Below are positions 53,998-63,992 of a stretch of DNA of 64,000 nt, piece after piece. The notes beneath the pieces are model-generated. The model was not told where the DNA came from, made no database searches, and saw nothing but the letters and a program-made list of their open reading frames with translations. The position numbers and the translations under genes are program-made. Origin of the DNA: Paenibacillus agilis (GTDB taxonomy: Bacteria > Bacillota > Bacilli > Paenibacillales > Paenibacillaceae); contig NZ_VNJK01000001.1 of the NCBI RefSeq assembly GCF_007786455.1, forward strand, positions 2,635,765 to 2,699,764. The letters run 5' to 3'. Position 1 is the first letter of the stretch. Each line of letters opens with the position of its first letter.

Positions 53998-55425
53998 CTA
54001 CTCTCGGTCGAAGAGTGTCGCACCTGCAATGCCTGGCTTCGTCATTTCGTACGGATTCAGAATAATATCGAGTTCCTCTTCTGTCAGTACGTTGTACATG
54101 AGGCAAAGCTCTTTAACTGACTTGCCCGTTTCCGTAGCCTGTTTTGCAATACGAGCAGCCACTTCGTAGCCAAGATGAGGGCTGATCGCAGTAATAATAC
54201 CAACGCTCTTCTCCACATACTCACGGCAGCGCTCTTCGTTCGCTTCAATTCCTTCCAAGCAATTCGTACGGAAGGCAGTAAATACGTTGCTCATCATGCT
54301 AAGCGATTGCAGCAAATTGAATACAAGAACCGGCTCCATCACGTTGAGTTCCAACTGACCCGCTTCGGATGCAAGACAAATCGTATGGTCGTTACCAATA
54401 ACTTGGAACGCCACCTGATTCACAACTTCGCACATAACCGGGTTAACTTTGCCCGGCATAATAGAGGAACCTGGCTGACGAGCAGGCAAGCGAATCTCAC
54501 CAAATCCCGCGCGCGGTCCAGATGCTAACAAACGCAAGTCGTTCGCCATTTTAGACATGTTCATCATACATACTTTCAACGCAGCAGATACTTCTGTATA
54601 CGCATCCGTATTTTGAGTTGCATCAATGAGATGCTCTGCATGTACAATCGGGAAGCCAGACAACTCAGCTAGCAAAGCAACAACCCGCTCAATATACCTA
54701 GGATCAGCGTTCAAGCCTGTTCCTACTGCGGTTGCTCCCATATTTACTTCATATAAATGTTCTTTTGTACGCTCAATACGTTTAATATCACGTGCCAGCA
54801 TACGGCTGTAGGCTTCAAATGTTTGGCCAAGTCGAATCGGAACCGCATCTTGGAGATGTGTTCTACCCATCTTAATGACATGATCGAATTCAGCCGCTTT
54901 CACGCATAGTGCTTTATGCAGTTCATGCATCGTAACAAGCAATTTATCTAAATGAGTAAGTACGGAAAGATGAATCGCTGTCGGAAACACATCATTCGTG
55001 GACTGCGAACGGTTGACATGGTTGTTCGGGCTTAATGATGCGTACTCTCCCCTAGGCTTGTTCAATAATTCCAACGCTCGGTTCGCTATTACTTCATTGG
55101 CATTCATATTAATGGAAGTGCCTGCCCCACCTTGAATCGGATCAACGATGAATTGATCATGCCATTGACCTGCAATGATTTCATCTGATGCTTGAACGAT
55201 GACATCGCACATATTCGGCTGAAGCTGCTTGACTTCCATATTCGCAATGGCCGCTGCCTTTTTCACAATCGCTAAGGCACGAATTAATTCTGCATCAATG
55301 CGGTAACCTGTAATCGGGAAGTTCTCAACTGCACGCAACGTTTGAATGCCGTAATAGGCATTCACTGGGACTTCCTTTTCCCCTAGAGAATCTCGTTCCA
55401 CTCTGGATTGACTCGTAATCATCAT
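53998..55425 (-). CDS. aspA: Aspartate ammonia-lyase
   Basis: 475-residue member of the fumarase/aspartase superfamily, reversibly deaminating L-aspartate to fumarate. The family signature GSSIMPGKVNP carries the catalytic serine (SSIMPGKVNP loop). The regions GGAGTSINMNANEVIANRA and MGRTHLQDAVP are intact. The aspartase rather than fumarase call rests on the opening (RVERDSLGEKEVPVNAYYG) and the C-terminal MTKPGIAG. It stands alone between two terminators. A weak cre-like element (AAAACGCTTAC, near 55455) is upstream. Confidence 0.92.
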   Translation of the reverse strand: MMITSQSRVERDSLGEKEVPVNAYYGIQTLRAVENFPITGYRIDAELIRALAIVKKAAAIANMEVKQLQPNMCDVIVQASDEIIAGQWHDQFIVDPIQGGAGTSINMNANEVIANRALELLNKPRGEYASLSPNNHVNRSQSTNDVFPTAIHLSVLTHLDKLLVTMHELHKALCVKAAEFDHVIKMGRTHLQDAVPIRLGQTFEAYSRMLARDIKRIERTKEHLYEVNMGATAVGTGLNADPRYIERVVALLAELSGFPIVHAEHLIDATQNTDAYTEVSAALKVCMMNMSKMANDLRLLASGPRAGFGEIRLPARQPGSSIMPGKVNPVMCEVVNQVAFQVIGNDHTICLASEAGQLELNVMEPVLVFNLLQSLSMMSNVFTAFRTNCLEGIEANEERCREYVEKSVGIITAISPHLGYEVAARIAKQATETGKSVKELCLMYNVLTEEELDIILNPYEMTKPGIAGATLFDRE

Positions 55426-55590
55426 GGGAATCCCTTTCTTTCTCTCTCATATTGTAAAACGCTTACTATGCTAAAAATATAAAATCATGGTTAATTACAA
55501 CTTCATTATATATCTATTGATCGTAAATATCTATCCAAAAATTAATATTTATTAGCTAATTTTTTAGCTATCAAATTTGTATGCTTCAGA

Positions 55591-55625
55591 CAAAAACATG
55601 ACAGACTAAAATCAATCTGCCATGT
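55591..55625 (-). terminator. Terminator of the GNAT-amidohydrolase operon
   Basis: Minus-strand ACATGGCAGA / TCTGTCATGT, a 10-bp stem with one G-U pair and a 10-nt loop, followed by TTTTG, 84 nt past the amidohydrolase stop. Confidence 0.78.
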
Positions 55626-55708
55626 TCACGAAGTAGGGTATTATGTTATTATTTTTACACCATGCACATCATGCACAACGCTGCTTATTCAACCGTCTAT
55701 GATATCAT

Positions 55709-56569
55709 CTATGATTCCACGATAGGCTTAATCTTAGGGAATACTTGCAAGGCTGTTTCATAAAACACTGCCTTATGGTACGTTGCTGGAATTAGTTCCT
55801 GTACAAATTGTAAATACGGTTGAATCGGAGCCAAGGGCCAATCTGTACCAAACAGCATCTTCTCATAATGGTCACAATATGTTACCGCATGGCGAAGATG
55901 AGAGAAAAAGAGCGGAGAGTCCTTCAAACGCGCACATTCTGCCTCATCCCCCACCATCAGACCGGATAAATCCGCAAAAACGTTTCGATTTTTATAAACA
56001 ACTTCAGCACCATCCAATACCCACGGATCACCAAAATGAGCCAACATAAAGTTAACTTCGCGATGCTGAACAGCAACTTCGTCAATCGTCAATGGATGGG
56101 AATACTTTAATAAACCACGCTCTGAATACGTATCCCCTGTATGGTACACGACAGGTACTTTATATTGTTTCGCCATCTCATATATCGGCTGGTACACATC
56201 ATCATAAGCAAAGAACGGATAATAGCCTAAGTAAATTTTAATCCCTACCGCCTCTGGCCGCTGCAGATCGCGCTCCAGTGCATCTAGATTGGACTGGTCC
56301 AGCTTAAAGGGATTCACCCCTGGACAGTATGCGAATTGTCGCGGATATTGTTCCAGCATATCCAATCCCATCGGCGTATTCGCTTCCCGATCGGGGAATC
56401 CGCCAGCAGCGGTCTCGGTTACCCCCATGCCGATGCCGAGAACAACTCCGTTCTCCTCGTATTCTTGCAGCAGTCCTGATACCGAATAATCCACATGAGA
56501 ACGCTCTAATGCAGTCGTCCGAAAGGAATCAATATGTGATAAGTGCATATGGGCATCGATAATTTTCAT
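55709..56569 (-). CDS. Amidohydrolase-2 family metal-dependent hydrolase
   Basis: 286-residue TIM-barrel hydrolase. Metal ligands are visible at DAHMHLSH (residues 5-12), VVYHTGD, MLAHFGDPW and FGTDWPLAP. The family includes decarboxylases and lactone or amide hydrolases; the substrate is unknown. AAAGGAG lies inside the end of the preceding GNAT-fusion gene, and only 3 nt separate the two, so they are translationally coupled and probably act on the same compound. Confidence 0.82.
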   Translation of the reverse strand: MKIIDAHMHLSHIDSFRTTALERSHVDYSVSGLLQEYEENGVVLGIGMGVTETAAGGFPDREANTPMGLDMLEQYPRQFAYCPGVNPFKLDQSNLDALERDLQRPEAVGIKIYLGYYPFFAYDDVYQPIYEMAKQYKVPVVYHTGDTYSERGLLKYSHPLTIDEVAVQHREVNFMLAHFGDPWVLDGAEVVYKNRNVFADLSGLMVGDEAECARLKDSPLFFSHLRHAVTYCDHYEKMLFGTDWPLAPIQPYLQFVQELIPATYHKAVFYETALQVFPKIKPIVES

Positions 56570-56572
56570 CTG

Positions 56573-59500
56573 CTACACTCCTTTATCGTCTAGCTCACAA
56601 GGTTGTGGAAAAGTAAGATTCCGCAGCTGCGCAAGCGCTGTACGCGGAAGCAGTTGTTCATGGAAGGCAAAGAACACAGGCGTACTTCTCTGTACGCTGC
56701 CATTCGCTAAATTCACGGATCTCGCGAAAGATAAATCCGTAATATCAGGGTTCGAATACAGATGAGGCTTGAGGACCAATTCATCCGTCACCACATGCAT
56801 GATAGTACCGCCTTCCCCCATGCCAACAGCGTAATGTTCATACTCATTTACATCCAGTTCTCCTGCTCCAAGACGATAGTATATTGTTTCCCCATCGGCT
56901 TGGAACGTGCGCAGCCAAGCAGACTGCTCTGCATTCGTATTGAGCCATAGATCCGTTGTGACAGCTTTGCCATTCCAATACGTATCCGTATCTTGATGAA
57001 TGTCTGATACGTAGGCCAACACAGGCACATTAGGCAGCATTAGATAGTATCCATTCCAAGTCAGTCCTTTGTACGTCTCATGCTCTTTAATCTGGAAAGA
57101 AATTCGAATCCCTGACCAAAGGTTTCCTACGCTGTCTTTCATTTTTACAAATGAAGTTTCACGATCTGCTTTTAATACCGAGTTTACGTGCAGATCTGCA
57201 AACGAATCGCTCATTCCACCTAGCCATGGATTCCACCAAGACTTAGGCTCATAGTTTGGCAATGCTGAAGCAAGCCAAGTTTGACCGTCTACTTCCAATG
57301 TACATAAGCCTGGATAGTAATCATTTGCCGCTTCCAGACGAATTCGACCATTAAAACTTTCATGCAGCGTAAATCCGTCTCGATCGTAAATCCGTTCTCG
57401 GATAGGCTCAGTAGAGACTGGGAACAAGATGGAATGATACTGAGCTTGCAGCGGGCCTATTTTCGCACTTACTTCTAAAAGTTGTGCTGTGTCCGTTAAT
57501 GCTGGCACGCGCATTTCCACTTCAGATGCTTCATCTTCGTCTGACAATTCAGCACTAGAAATAACTTGGCAAGTCCCCTTCTTATCCAAATACCCGGCAC
57601 TCACTTCTCCATCCCACACATTCTGCTTCACATCATTAAGCTTGACCTGTACTTCGGACACGCTTGAATCTATAAAAGAATTACCGCCGTTCGCTATAAA
57701 CTCAATATCCGAAGTTAATTGGAGTGAGCTGTCATCTTCATTACATTTAAGCGCATAGGCACGAAATGCTTTCCAATCGTCGAAACCGCCAATAGAAAGC
57801 GTGATTACTTCGCTAGAACGTTTCTCGACTGACTCTAGACGACCGATATCGTACTCAAGTTCTGTGAACCAATCACCAAAATTCATTTGGTAGGAATCTG
57901 TCCAGCATAAGCCGATACCAGTTGAGCTCCTTCTGGCATATATCCAGGGTTCCGTCATTTTACTTCCATCCCAATAGTCATAGTCACTGCTAAGTGAATT
58001 CGTTGTCTCCATGTAGCGGCCTTCATAAGGCAAAATTACTCGATGCATGTCTTGAACTATTCGCTGAGATAGCATCAATGATGTAGAAGTAGCAGTATCA
58101 CCTGTATTCTCAAGTTCCTGCCATAACTTAACCGTTCCATCACCATATACGAGCGCATAATTGTACAAAATAATACCTGGGTACGCATCTGAGTGATAAA
58201 TATGCTTAAAACCTACAGCTCCCCGCTCTTCCAACCACTCCGTAAACACAGGACTCTTTTTAGAAAATTCGCTCGCATAAGGCTTGCCTATTCGAGGGTA
58301 CAGTACAATCGTATGATCGTTGGGCTTTCCTATACACTCTATAAAAATATTACTGTCTTCCTTATCATATTTGAGCACATATTTACCATTAACAGCCCAA
58401 TGTGCATCATTATCCATCCCGGTAATCATTGCACCTGGTCCGCAGAACCTGCCCCCAATCCAACGGTAAAATTCTACTTCAGGTCCGTTGTCGGGAAGTG
58501 CTCTTACCGTGAGCTTCGTCTCGTAAAAGCCATAATCCAGCAGGCAGTATGGGATGGGTAAAGAAGCCCGTTCTTTTGCCTCGAGTCGGATTCGAAATGC
58601 CCGTTCTTCTACGTTCAGCCATGGAACTTCTGGCAATTCAAACAAGAAGTCGGCTGGCTCTGACATGTGGCTCTCGATATCCAAATAGAACGTATATTTT
58701 CCACCTACAGCATGGAGGATATCAGGTGACTGCAGGACGACTTTGGCAGGGTGTTTCGGTACTACGCCTACTTGCAGCAATGCTTCAGCACCGTTAATGC
58801 GAATACGAGTGCGAACTGTTGGACATGTGCGCCAATCGCTTTGTTCATCCTCAATGGCACCAACAAAGAATGATGCTGTCAAACTTTGCTCCGCTTCAAC
58901 ATCCACAGCATTTTGCCAATCAAATTCGATATTGCGATCATTCTCTCCTACAAGCTCAATACGAAGAGGTACACCTGACTTATTCTCGAGCTTGTATTGA
59001 ATACTGTATGCTTTTCCGAACACAGGCTTGGCCTGATCAACTTCGGCCGAAATCTTATAATCATCGGTTTCAATGAGGCAAATTCCCCTGCCCCTACGCT
59101 CAATATCAACACGTACGTTGCGATTACCCTTGCTCCATGAATATGTATACGTATGGAAACCATTCGTTTCTTGGCCATCACGCTTGACTTCAATCGTTCG
59201 TGTGGAGTCATTGTACCAATCGATTCCTTCCATATAAGGAGCGAGCGCTTCACAATTCATGATTTGAGGAATAAAGTTCATAAAGTGTGTTGTATCTTCT
59301 CTGTCCTCCCAGAAGAAGCCGCACTTTTTATATAACGGCACAGCCTTCATATTTGATTCCCATGTATAAAGATCAATACGCGGCCAACCGCGTTGTATCG
59401 TCTCTTCAACAGCACGGAGCACGAGCTGTTTGCCGATCTTATGACCATGATAATCAGGACGAACATTGAGAAAGTTTATGTACAACGCACCTGTATCTTC

Positions 59501-59716
59501 TCGATATTCACACACACTGCAATATCCTACTACTTGCTCATCGCAAACAGCTAAAAATACGATGAGTGCATCGGAGTTTTCTTCCTCGGCCCTAACCTGT
59601 GCACCTGTATAAATGGAGGTATTGCCACCCCAATGATCTTGGCTTCGATTCCACATTTCTGCGATGCTATCCGCATAATCTGGATGATAAGTGACAAGGT
59701 TTACTACACTCGACAT
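56573..59716 (-). CDS. GNAT acetyltransferase fused to a ~900-residue beta-rich region
   Basis: About 1,047 residues. The first ~150 form a GNAT N-acetyltransferase domain (VRPDYHGHKIGKQLVLRAVEE with the acetyl-CoA loop). The remainder has no motif I can name. It reads as repeated beta-sandwich segments, aromatic-rich and Asp/Gly-rich (WWNPWLGGMSDSF, GIGLCWTDSY, TYWNGKAVTTD), like carbohydrate-active or galactose-mutarotase-type folds. No signal peptide or membrane helix is seen, so it should be cytosolic. The ATG at 59716 follows GGGGTGA; a GTG three codons earlier is also possible. It is coupled to the amidohydrolase gene. Confidence 0.75.
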   Translation of the reverse strand: MSSVVNLVTYHPDYADSIAEMWNRSQDHWGGNTSIYTGAQVRAEEENSDALIVFLAVCDEQVVGYCSVCEYREDTGALYINFLNVRPDYHGHKIGKQLVLRAVEETIQRGWPRIDLYTWESNMKAVPLYKKCGFFWEDREDTTHFMNFIPQIMNCEALAPYMEGIDWYNDSTRTIEVKRDGQETNGFHTYTYSWSKGNRNVRVDIERRGRGICLIETDDYKISAEVDQAKPVFGKAYSIQYKLENKSGVPLRIELVGENDRNIEFDWQNAVDVEAEQSLTASFFVGAIEDEQSDWRTCPTVRTRIRINGAEALLQVGVVPKHPAKVVLQSPDILHAVGGKYTFYLDIESHMSEPADFLFELPEVPWLNVEERAFRIRLEAKERASLPIPYCLLDYGFYETKLTVRALPDNGPEVEFYRWIGGRFCGPGAMITGMDNDAHWAVNGKYVLKYDKEDSNIFIECIGKPNDHTIVLYPRIGKPYASEFSKKSPVFTEWLEERGAVGFKHIYHSDAYPGIILYNYALVYGDGTVKLWQELENTGDTATSTSLMLSQRIVQDMHRVILPYEGRYMETTNSLSSDYDYWDGSKMTEPWIYARRSSTGIGLCWTDSYQMNFGDWFTELEYDIGRLESVEKRSSEVITLSIGGFDDWKAFRAYALKCNEDDSSLQLTSDIEFIANGGNSFIDSSVSEVQVKLNDVKQNVWDGEVSAGYLDKKGTCQVISSAELSDEDEASEVEMRVPALTDTAQLLEVSAKIGPLQAQYHSILFPVSTEPIRERIYDRDGFTLHESFNGRIRLEAANDYYPGLCTLEVDGQTWLASALPNYEPKSWWNPWLGGMSDSFADLHVNSVLKADRETSFVKMKDSVGNLWSGIRISFQIKEHETYKGLTWNGYYLMLPNVPVLAYVSDIHQDTDTYWNGKAVTTDLWLNTNAEQSAWLRTFQADGETIYYRLGAGELDVNEYEHYAVGMGEGGTIMHVVTDELVLKPHLYSNPDITDLSFARSVNLANGSVQRSTPVFFAFHEQLLPRTALAQLRNLTFPQPCELDDKGV

Positions 59717-59863
59717 CACGTTCACCCCACTGTTGTTTTAATGGAAATAATAGTAATACGCTTATGCTCAAGATTAGTTCCCATAATTATGAATATTTTT
59801 TCTAAACTAGACAATCTAGCAAGCTATCAATGATTTATTAACGTCCTAATAGGATAAATGCAC

Positions 59864-59900
59864 ATAAAAAAACGAGCTATCTATGAAATAGATGCTCGTT
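59864..59900 (-). terminator. Terminator of the ydjO-like gene
   Basis: Minus-strand AACGAGC / GCTCGTT stem with inner pairing (TCTAT/ATAGA), followed by TTTTTATG, 23 nt past the stop codon. Confidence 0.87.
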
Positions 59901-59922
59901 ATTCATTAGCAGCAAACGAATG

Positions 59923-60144
59923 TTAAATATCAAACTCCGACTTCGGCTTGCGTGGCTGACGTTTAATTTTGTTTTGTACAGCAGGTAAATGTTTAATACT
60001 TTTAATCATTGGTCCTTTGCAAATCGGACAAGTCTGTTCCGTAGATGCAAATTCATCGCGTACCCATACTTTACATTCAGCATTTCTACATTTCAAAATT
60101 TTAGTAGGTGTTAAAACCGGCTTAATGTCTTCACTTGCTGTCAC
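59923..60144 (-). CDS. ydjO: YdjO-like cold-inducible zinc-ribbon protein
   Basis: 73-residue protein with four cysteines (19, 24, 39, 42: CRNAEC and CPIC), forming a likely zinc ribbon. The spacing and the segments VWVRDEFAS and CKGPMIKSIKHLPAVQN match B. subtilis YdjO, reported as cold-inducible. The role is unknown. It starts at GTG with GAAGGGATG upstream and stands alone with its own terminator. Confidence 0.8.
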   Translation of the reverse strand: MTASEDIKPVLTPTKILKCRNAECKVWVRDEFASTEQTCPICKGPMIKSIKHLPAVQNKIKRQPRKPKSEFDI

Positions 60145-60267
60145 TTGCGTACATCCCTTCTCATCTAACGATTAAAATAATATCGATAAATATATCATTT
60201 CTTTACGCTAGAAGTCAAAAGATTTCCTAGGTCTTTTATAAGATTCCCTAAGCACAATGACCTATGC

Positions 60268-61374
60268 TTAACTCGTTATACCAACATTAACAAAAGTTAC
60301 TTTTACATCAAATTCGAACTTAGCCTCTTTCAACATTTCCCGCCACTTCTTAGCAGTAAAATCTTTCACCCGTACTGATGATCGATAATGGCTGCCAAAT
60401 CCAACAGGGTCCACTTGTTTCGTCTGAAGCTTCTTCATAACATCTTCAAATTCGGATTTCAGCGTTTCTGCTGCTTCCCGCTGTAGTGCATGAATGACCT
60501 CTGCCTTTTCAAGATTGACCAGATCACTAATTTCCTCCATTTCTCCCTTCATCTGAATCTGGATGTGGAACTCAGGAGTGTCTTTATTGATAAGCTTAAT
60601 ACGTGATTTCGTCACAATATGAGAAAGAGTGACATAGAGCTTATCGAACGTGGGCTCGTAGTATTTACGAAGGCGATCCGTATTCAATTCAATCTCGTGT
60701 GTCAAAAAATGATTGCTTCCCATCATCGCTTTAACGAGAAAGCTTTCCGACAAGTTCAAGCTGCCAATCATCCGATCATCTTTCATTAACGCCAGCTTGG
60801 AAATAAGAATCTCGTCTCCTCGCACCTCGATATACGGCAAAACAGGGTCTTTGCCTGCTCGATAGTACGCATTTAAAAAATTATGGAGCGTTGGTGACGG
60901 TACGATGCCCGATTCAATATTTTTTTTAACTAATTCATATAAATAATCGCCAGTGCCAGCCTGCTGCTTATTTTTAGCGTTCAACAATTGTTCTGCGGAA
61001 TCCTTTGCCACGACAAGATAGACACTGGTCCCAATTTCAGAATCTCGTTGGAATGTATCTGTAAGCGTAATAATGCCTTCTCTCGCAAGCGGCTCACCAT
61101 AAGCAGCTACCCGCAGCTGCCCAATTACTTCTTTCGTCGATGTGCGAAGACTAAGTTTTTCACGTACTCCTTTACTTGTATTATTGGAAGCACTAGTCGG
61201 AACGGTACTGGTCGATGTAGCACCCGGCTTATAAGATAAAACGGTAGTGCGTATTCGATCATTGCTGTCTTCCTCCGTCAAATCGTAACCAACGGCAACT
61301 AAAATGCCCAACTTATCAATAATTTTGGACTCCGCACACCCCGTCACCACCATTAGGATAAGCAGCGTATACAC
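60268..61374 (-). CDS. Spore germinant receptor C subunit, lipoprotein (GerC family)
   Basis: Third gene of the second germinant operon, about 368 residues. Lipobox VVTGC, then the family opening KIIDKLGILVAVGYDL. The C-terminal block VDPVGFGSHYRS is typical. The chosen GTG gives a signal peptide without a positive N-region, although six basic residues (KHRERK region) are encoded in frame just upstream with no ATG, GTG or TTG. The true start may therefore be a rare codon, or an indel may have occurred. It follows the B gene by 42 nt. Confidence 0.87.
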   Translation of the reverse strand: MYTLLILMVVTGCAESKIIDKLGILVAVGYDLTEEDSNDRIRTTVLSYKPGATSTSTVPTSASNNTSKGVREKLSLRTSTKEVIGQLRVAAYGEPLAREGIITLTDTFQRDSEIGTSVYLVVAKDSAEQLLNAKNKQQAGTGDYLYELVKKNIESGIVPSPTLHNFLNAYYRAGKDPVLPYIEVRGDEILISKLALMKDDRMIGSLNLSESFLVKAMMGSNHFLTHEIELNTDRLRKYYEPTFDKLYVTLSHIVTKSRIKLINKDTPEFHIQIQMKGEMEEISDLVNLEKAEVIHALQREAAETLKSEFEDVMKKLQTKQVDPVGFGSHYRSSVRVKDFTAKKWREMLKEAKFEFDVKVTFVNVGITS

Positions 61375-61416
61375 TACGAAACAAATCCCTTTCCTCTCTC
61401 TATGTTTGATACGTCA

Positions 61417-62526
61417 TCACGCTTCCTTTGCCCGAGATCTTACACATTCTACGATGTGAGCAACGATATAAATAACGACTGGATAAGCGAACGAAAACAA
61501 AATGGAAAACTTACCGACGAGTCCAGAGACGACAGCTAATTGATCTCCTGTCTTCAGCAGCATGTTGCAAACTAAGGCCATTAACATAATAACGATACAA
61601 GCGTATTTGCGTTTTACGTTAAACACTCGATGAAGTCCCTGCGTCATAATCCAATAGTTCACAAGCAAATTTGCCACAATAATAAGCAGCCACAGCATAA
61701 TCAACACAAACTCCAGTCTTTCAAGGAATGCAAATTGCACAATTTTAAACAAAGATAGCGTTCCCCAAGAGTTATTCAAAATTTGGTGCTCACTGTAGTA
61801 TCCGATGGATACGAGCATGACAATGACATACAGTAAATTAACGAACAGCAATCCAAGTTGGGCATATGTACTTATTCGATGCGGCTGCTTCATCCGATGA
61901 CTCACGTAGTACACAACCTCAAATCCGCCCAACGTCGCACCCATCGCTAAAGACCCCATCATAATTTGTCCCAAGCTAGCCTCCATAAGAGGCAGCAGTT
62001 GAAGCTTCCACTCTGCTTGTCTAATCGGTAAGTAGAGCAGCACCGCCATCCAACCTACTAACAGGAGATTCACAAGGGATACGATACCAATCACTCTTAA
62101 TCCACCTGACAGCGCGTATATAATCAACGCAAAAAATAAGGCGGTAAAAACCCAGACCGGCACTTCTGCAAAAATCCAAATATGCAATACCTCAATATAG
62201 TTACGTAAAATATAGACGGAAACACTGAACCAGTAACAAATAATGATTAGATTGCATGCCCCGCCAAACCATTTTCCAAATAAGCGGACATGGATGTGAA
62301 ACAAATCCTGATATTGATACCGCTTTAACGTTTTCATGATGAGAAACAGAATAACATGAGCAAATAAACCCGCAACAACAACAGAAATCCACGCATCATG
62401 CTCGGATTCACGGTACACATATTTTTGAAAAGCCAACATGCCAATGGATATTTGGGTCACGAACATAAACACCATTGTAAACATGGGGTGAAGGAGTGTC
62501 GGACTTTCCACCTCTTTATTGCTCAT
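61417..62526 (-). CDS. Spore germinant receptor B subunit (GerB family)
   Basis: 369-residue ten-helix APC-superfamily protein of the spore inner membrane, the predicted ligand-binding subunit. The opening LHPMFTMVFMFVTQISIGM and the YRESEHDAWISVVVAGLFAH segment are typical of the family. It begins 11 nt after the A-subunit stop. Gene order here is A-B-C, unlike the A-C-D-B order of the operon at 17.5-21.5 kb. Confidence 0.92.
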   Translation of the reverse strand: MSNKEVESPTLLHPMFTMVFMFVTQISIGMLAFQKYVYRESEHDAWISVVVAGLFAHVILFLIMKTLKRYQYQDLFHIHVRLFGKWFGGACNLIIICYWFSVSVYILRNYIEVLHIWIFAEVPVWVFTALFFALIIYALSGGLRVIGIVSLVNLLLVGWMAVLLYLPIRQAEWKLQLLPLMEASLGQIMMGSLAMGATLGGFEVVYYVSHRMKQPHRISTYAQLGLLFVNLLYVIVMLVSIGYYSEHQILNNSWGTLSLFKIVQFAFLERLEFVLIMLWLLIIVANLLVNYWIMTQGLHRVFNVKRKYACIVIMLMALVCNMLLKTGDQLAVVSGLVGKFSILFSFAYPVVIYIVAHIVECVRSRAKEA

Positions 62527-62537
62527 AAGTTTAACCT

Positions 62538-63992
62538 CTACTCTGCAAAATCTTCCTTTGGCTTACGGATACGATAGCTGCTTTTCTCACGCTTCATTAA
62601 TTTCCATATCATTCGCAGCACCGAATGTTCATCTGTTTTGCTATCTAACATATTCATAGGTTGCAAATACGGGACACCTAGGCTAGTTTGTCTAGCTAAA
62701 TGAATAATAATGAAGCTAGCTCCCACAACAATCCCTATACCTCCCCACGTACCTGCAAGTACAATAAGTGGGAAGCGAATAATTTGCAGCGAATTACCCA
62801 TAGCGAAGTTAGAAACCACAAATGATGACAAGGTGCCTAACGCTACGATCATGAGCAAAATATTACTGACAAATCCAGCCTCCACAGCAGCTTGTCCGAT
62901 AACGATACCGCCTACAACCCCCATCGTCTGTCCCACTTTGCTTGGCATCCGTATACTGGATTCACGAAGCAGCTCTATCATGACTTCCAGCATCAGAGCT
63001 TCCAGTATAGGTGGAAACGGGACTTTACTGTGGGATTCGATTAACGTCTTCAGCAGCTCAGGTGGAATGACTTGATAATGAAACGTAATGGCTGCTACAT
63101 AAATAGAAGTAACAAATACCGACGCAATAATGGCGCTCATGCGCAGCAAACGGAGCAGCACGCCAACGATCCAACGCTGGTACATATCGCTGCCAGCATG
63201 AAAGAACTCATAGATCGTAACGGGACAAAGTACTGCAAATGGACTGCCATCCACAAAGAGTGCAATTTTATTGGCCAGCAGGCCCTGACATACCCGGTCA
63301 GGACGTTCTGTATGCAGCATCGTTGGAAAGAGCGTGGCTACATTATCATCAAGGAGTTGTGCTAGCTTCAGCGAATCGAGCATGCCATTAATATGTTGAA
63401 GGGATGAAATCCTAGACCGTAACAGGGCCACTTGATCCTCATTCGCGTATTCTTTTAAATAAACGATATTGACCACTGTTTTCGATACATTTCCCATTTC
63501 CAAAGAACTGACACAGAGCTTGGAATCAGGAAGCAGCTTATATAATAAAGCCAGATTGGTGGACAATTCCTCAACAAAAGCGACTTGTGGTCCATACTCA
63601 TCAGATTCGATCTCGGCTTTGCTCAAAGTACGTTCGTGATGGGCTGCTGTACACATTAAGAGACCTTCACTACAATCTTGAATCCATACATAACTCCAAC
63701 CTAACATGAGCTTATGGCAGATTTGATCTAGATCGTGCGATAATTCCCCTTTTTTGAGCGGGAGCTGCCCAAGCAAAAGGTCTGGCGTCAACTGTTCTAC
63801 AGCGTGCACATCAAGCTTTTGTAACGGCCTTAGTATTCCTTCGCTTAACAATTCGTCATCTGCCACGTTGTTTAAAAACATCACATGGACCGTGCTGCCA
63901 TGAATACTAAAAAATCTGCATGTCCATTGGCAGTTTTCCGCAAATACATCATGCAGGCGATTGAGTATGCTCATTTTCACCACCGCTTTCAT
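62538..63992 (-). CDS. Spore germinant receptor A subunit (GerA family), at window edge
   Basis: 484-residue A subunit with a soluble N-terminal half (AFVEELSTNLALLYKLL near 165) and a membrane half with VPFPPILEALMLEVMIELLR and MPSKVGQTMGVVGGIVIGQAA. The frame has no stop before the right edge, so the start could lie beyond it. Within the window an ATG at 63992 or one at 63974 (after GGTGGTG) is possible. First gene of an A-B-C receptor operon. Confidence 0.9.
   Translation of the reverse strand: MKAVVKMSILNRLHDVFAENCQWTCRFFSIHGSTVHVMFLNNVADDELLSEGILRPLQKLDVHAVEQLTPDLLLGQLPLKKGELSHDLDQICHKLMLGWSYVWIQDCSEGLLMCTAAHHERTLSKAEIESDEYGPQVAFVEELSTNLALLYKLLPDSKLCVSSLEMGNVSKTVVNIVYLKEYANEDQVALLRSRISSLQHINGMLDSLKLAQLLDDNVATLFPTMLHTERPDRVCQGLLANKIALFVDGSPFAVLCPVTIYEFFHAGSDMYQRWIVGVLLRLLRMSAIIASVFVTSIYVAAITFHYQVIPPELLKTLIESHSKVPFPPILEALMLEVMIELLRESSIRMPSKVGQTMGVVGGIVIGQAAVEAGFVSNILLMIVALGTLSSFVVSNFAMGNSLQIIRFPLIVLAGTWGGIGIVVGASFIIIHLARQTSLGVPYLQPMNMLDSKTDEHSVLRMIWKLMKREKSSYRIRKPKEDFAE

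Noticed and set aside
60200..60230. Terminator after the second germination operon
   Set aside because: AAAAGA/TCTTTT gives only a weak AT stem with a short core, not enough to call.
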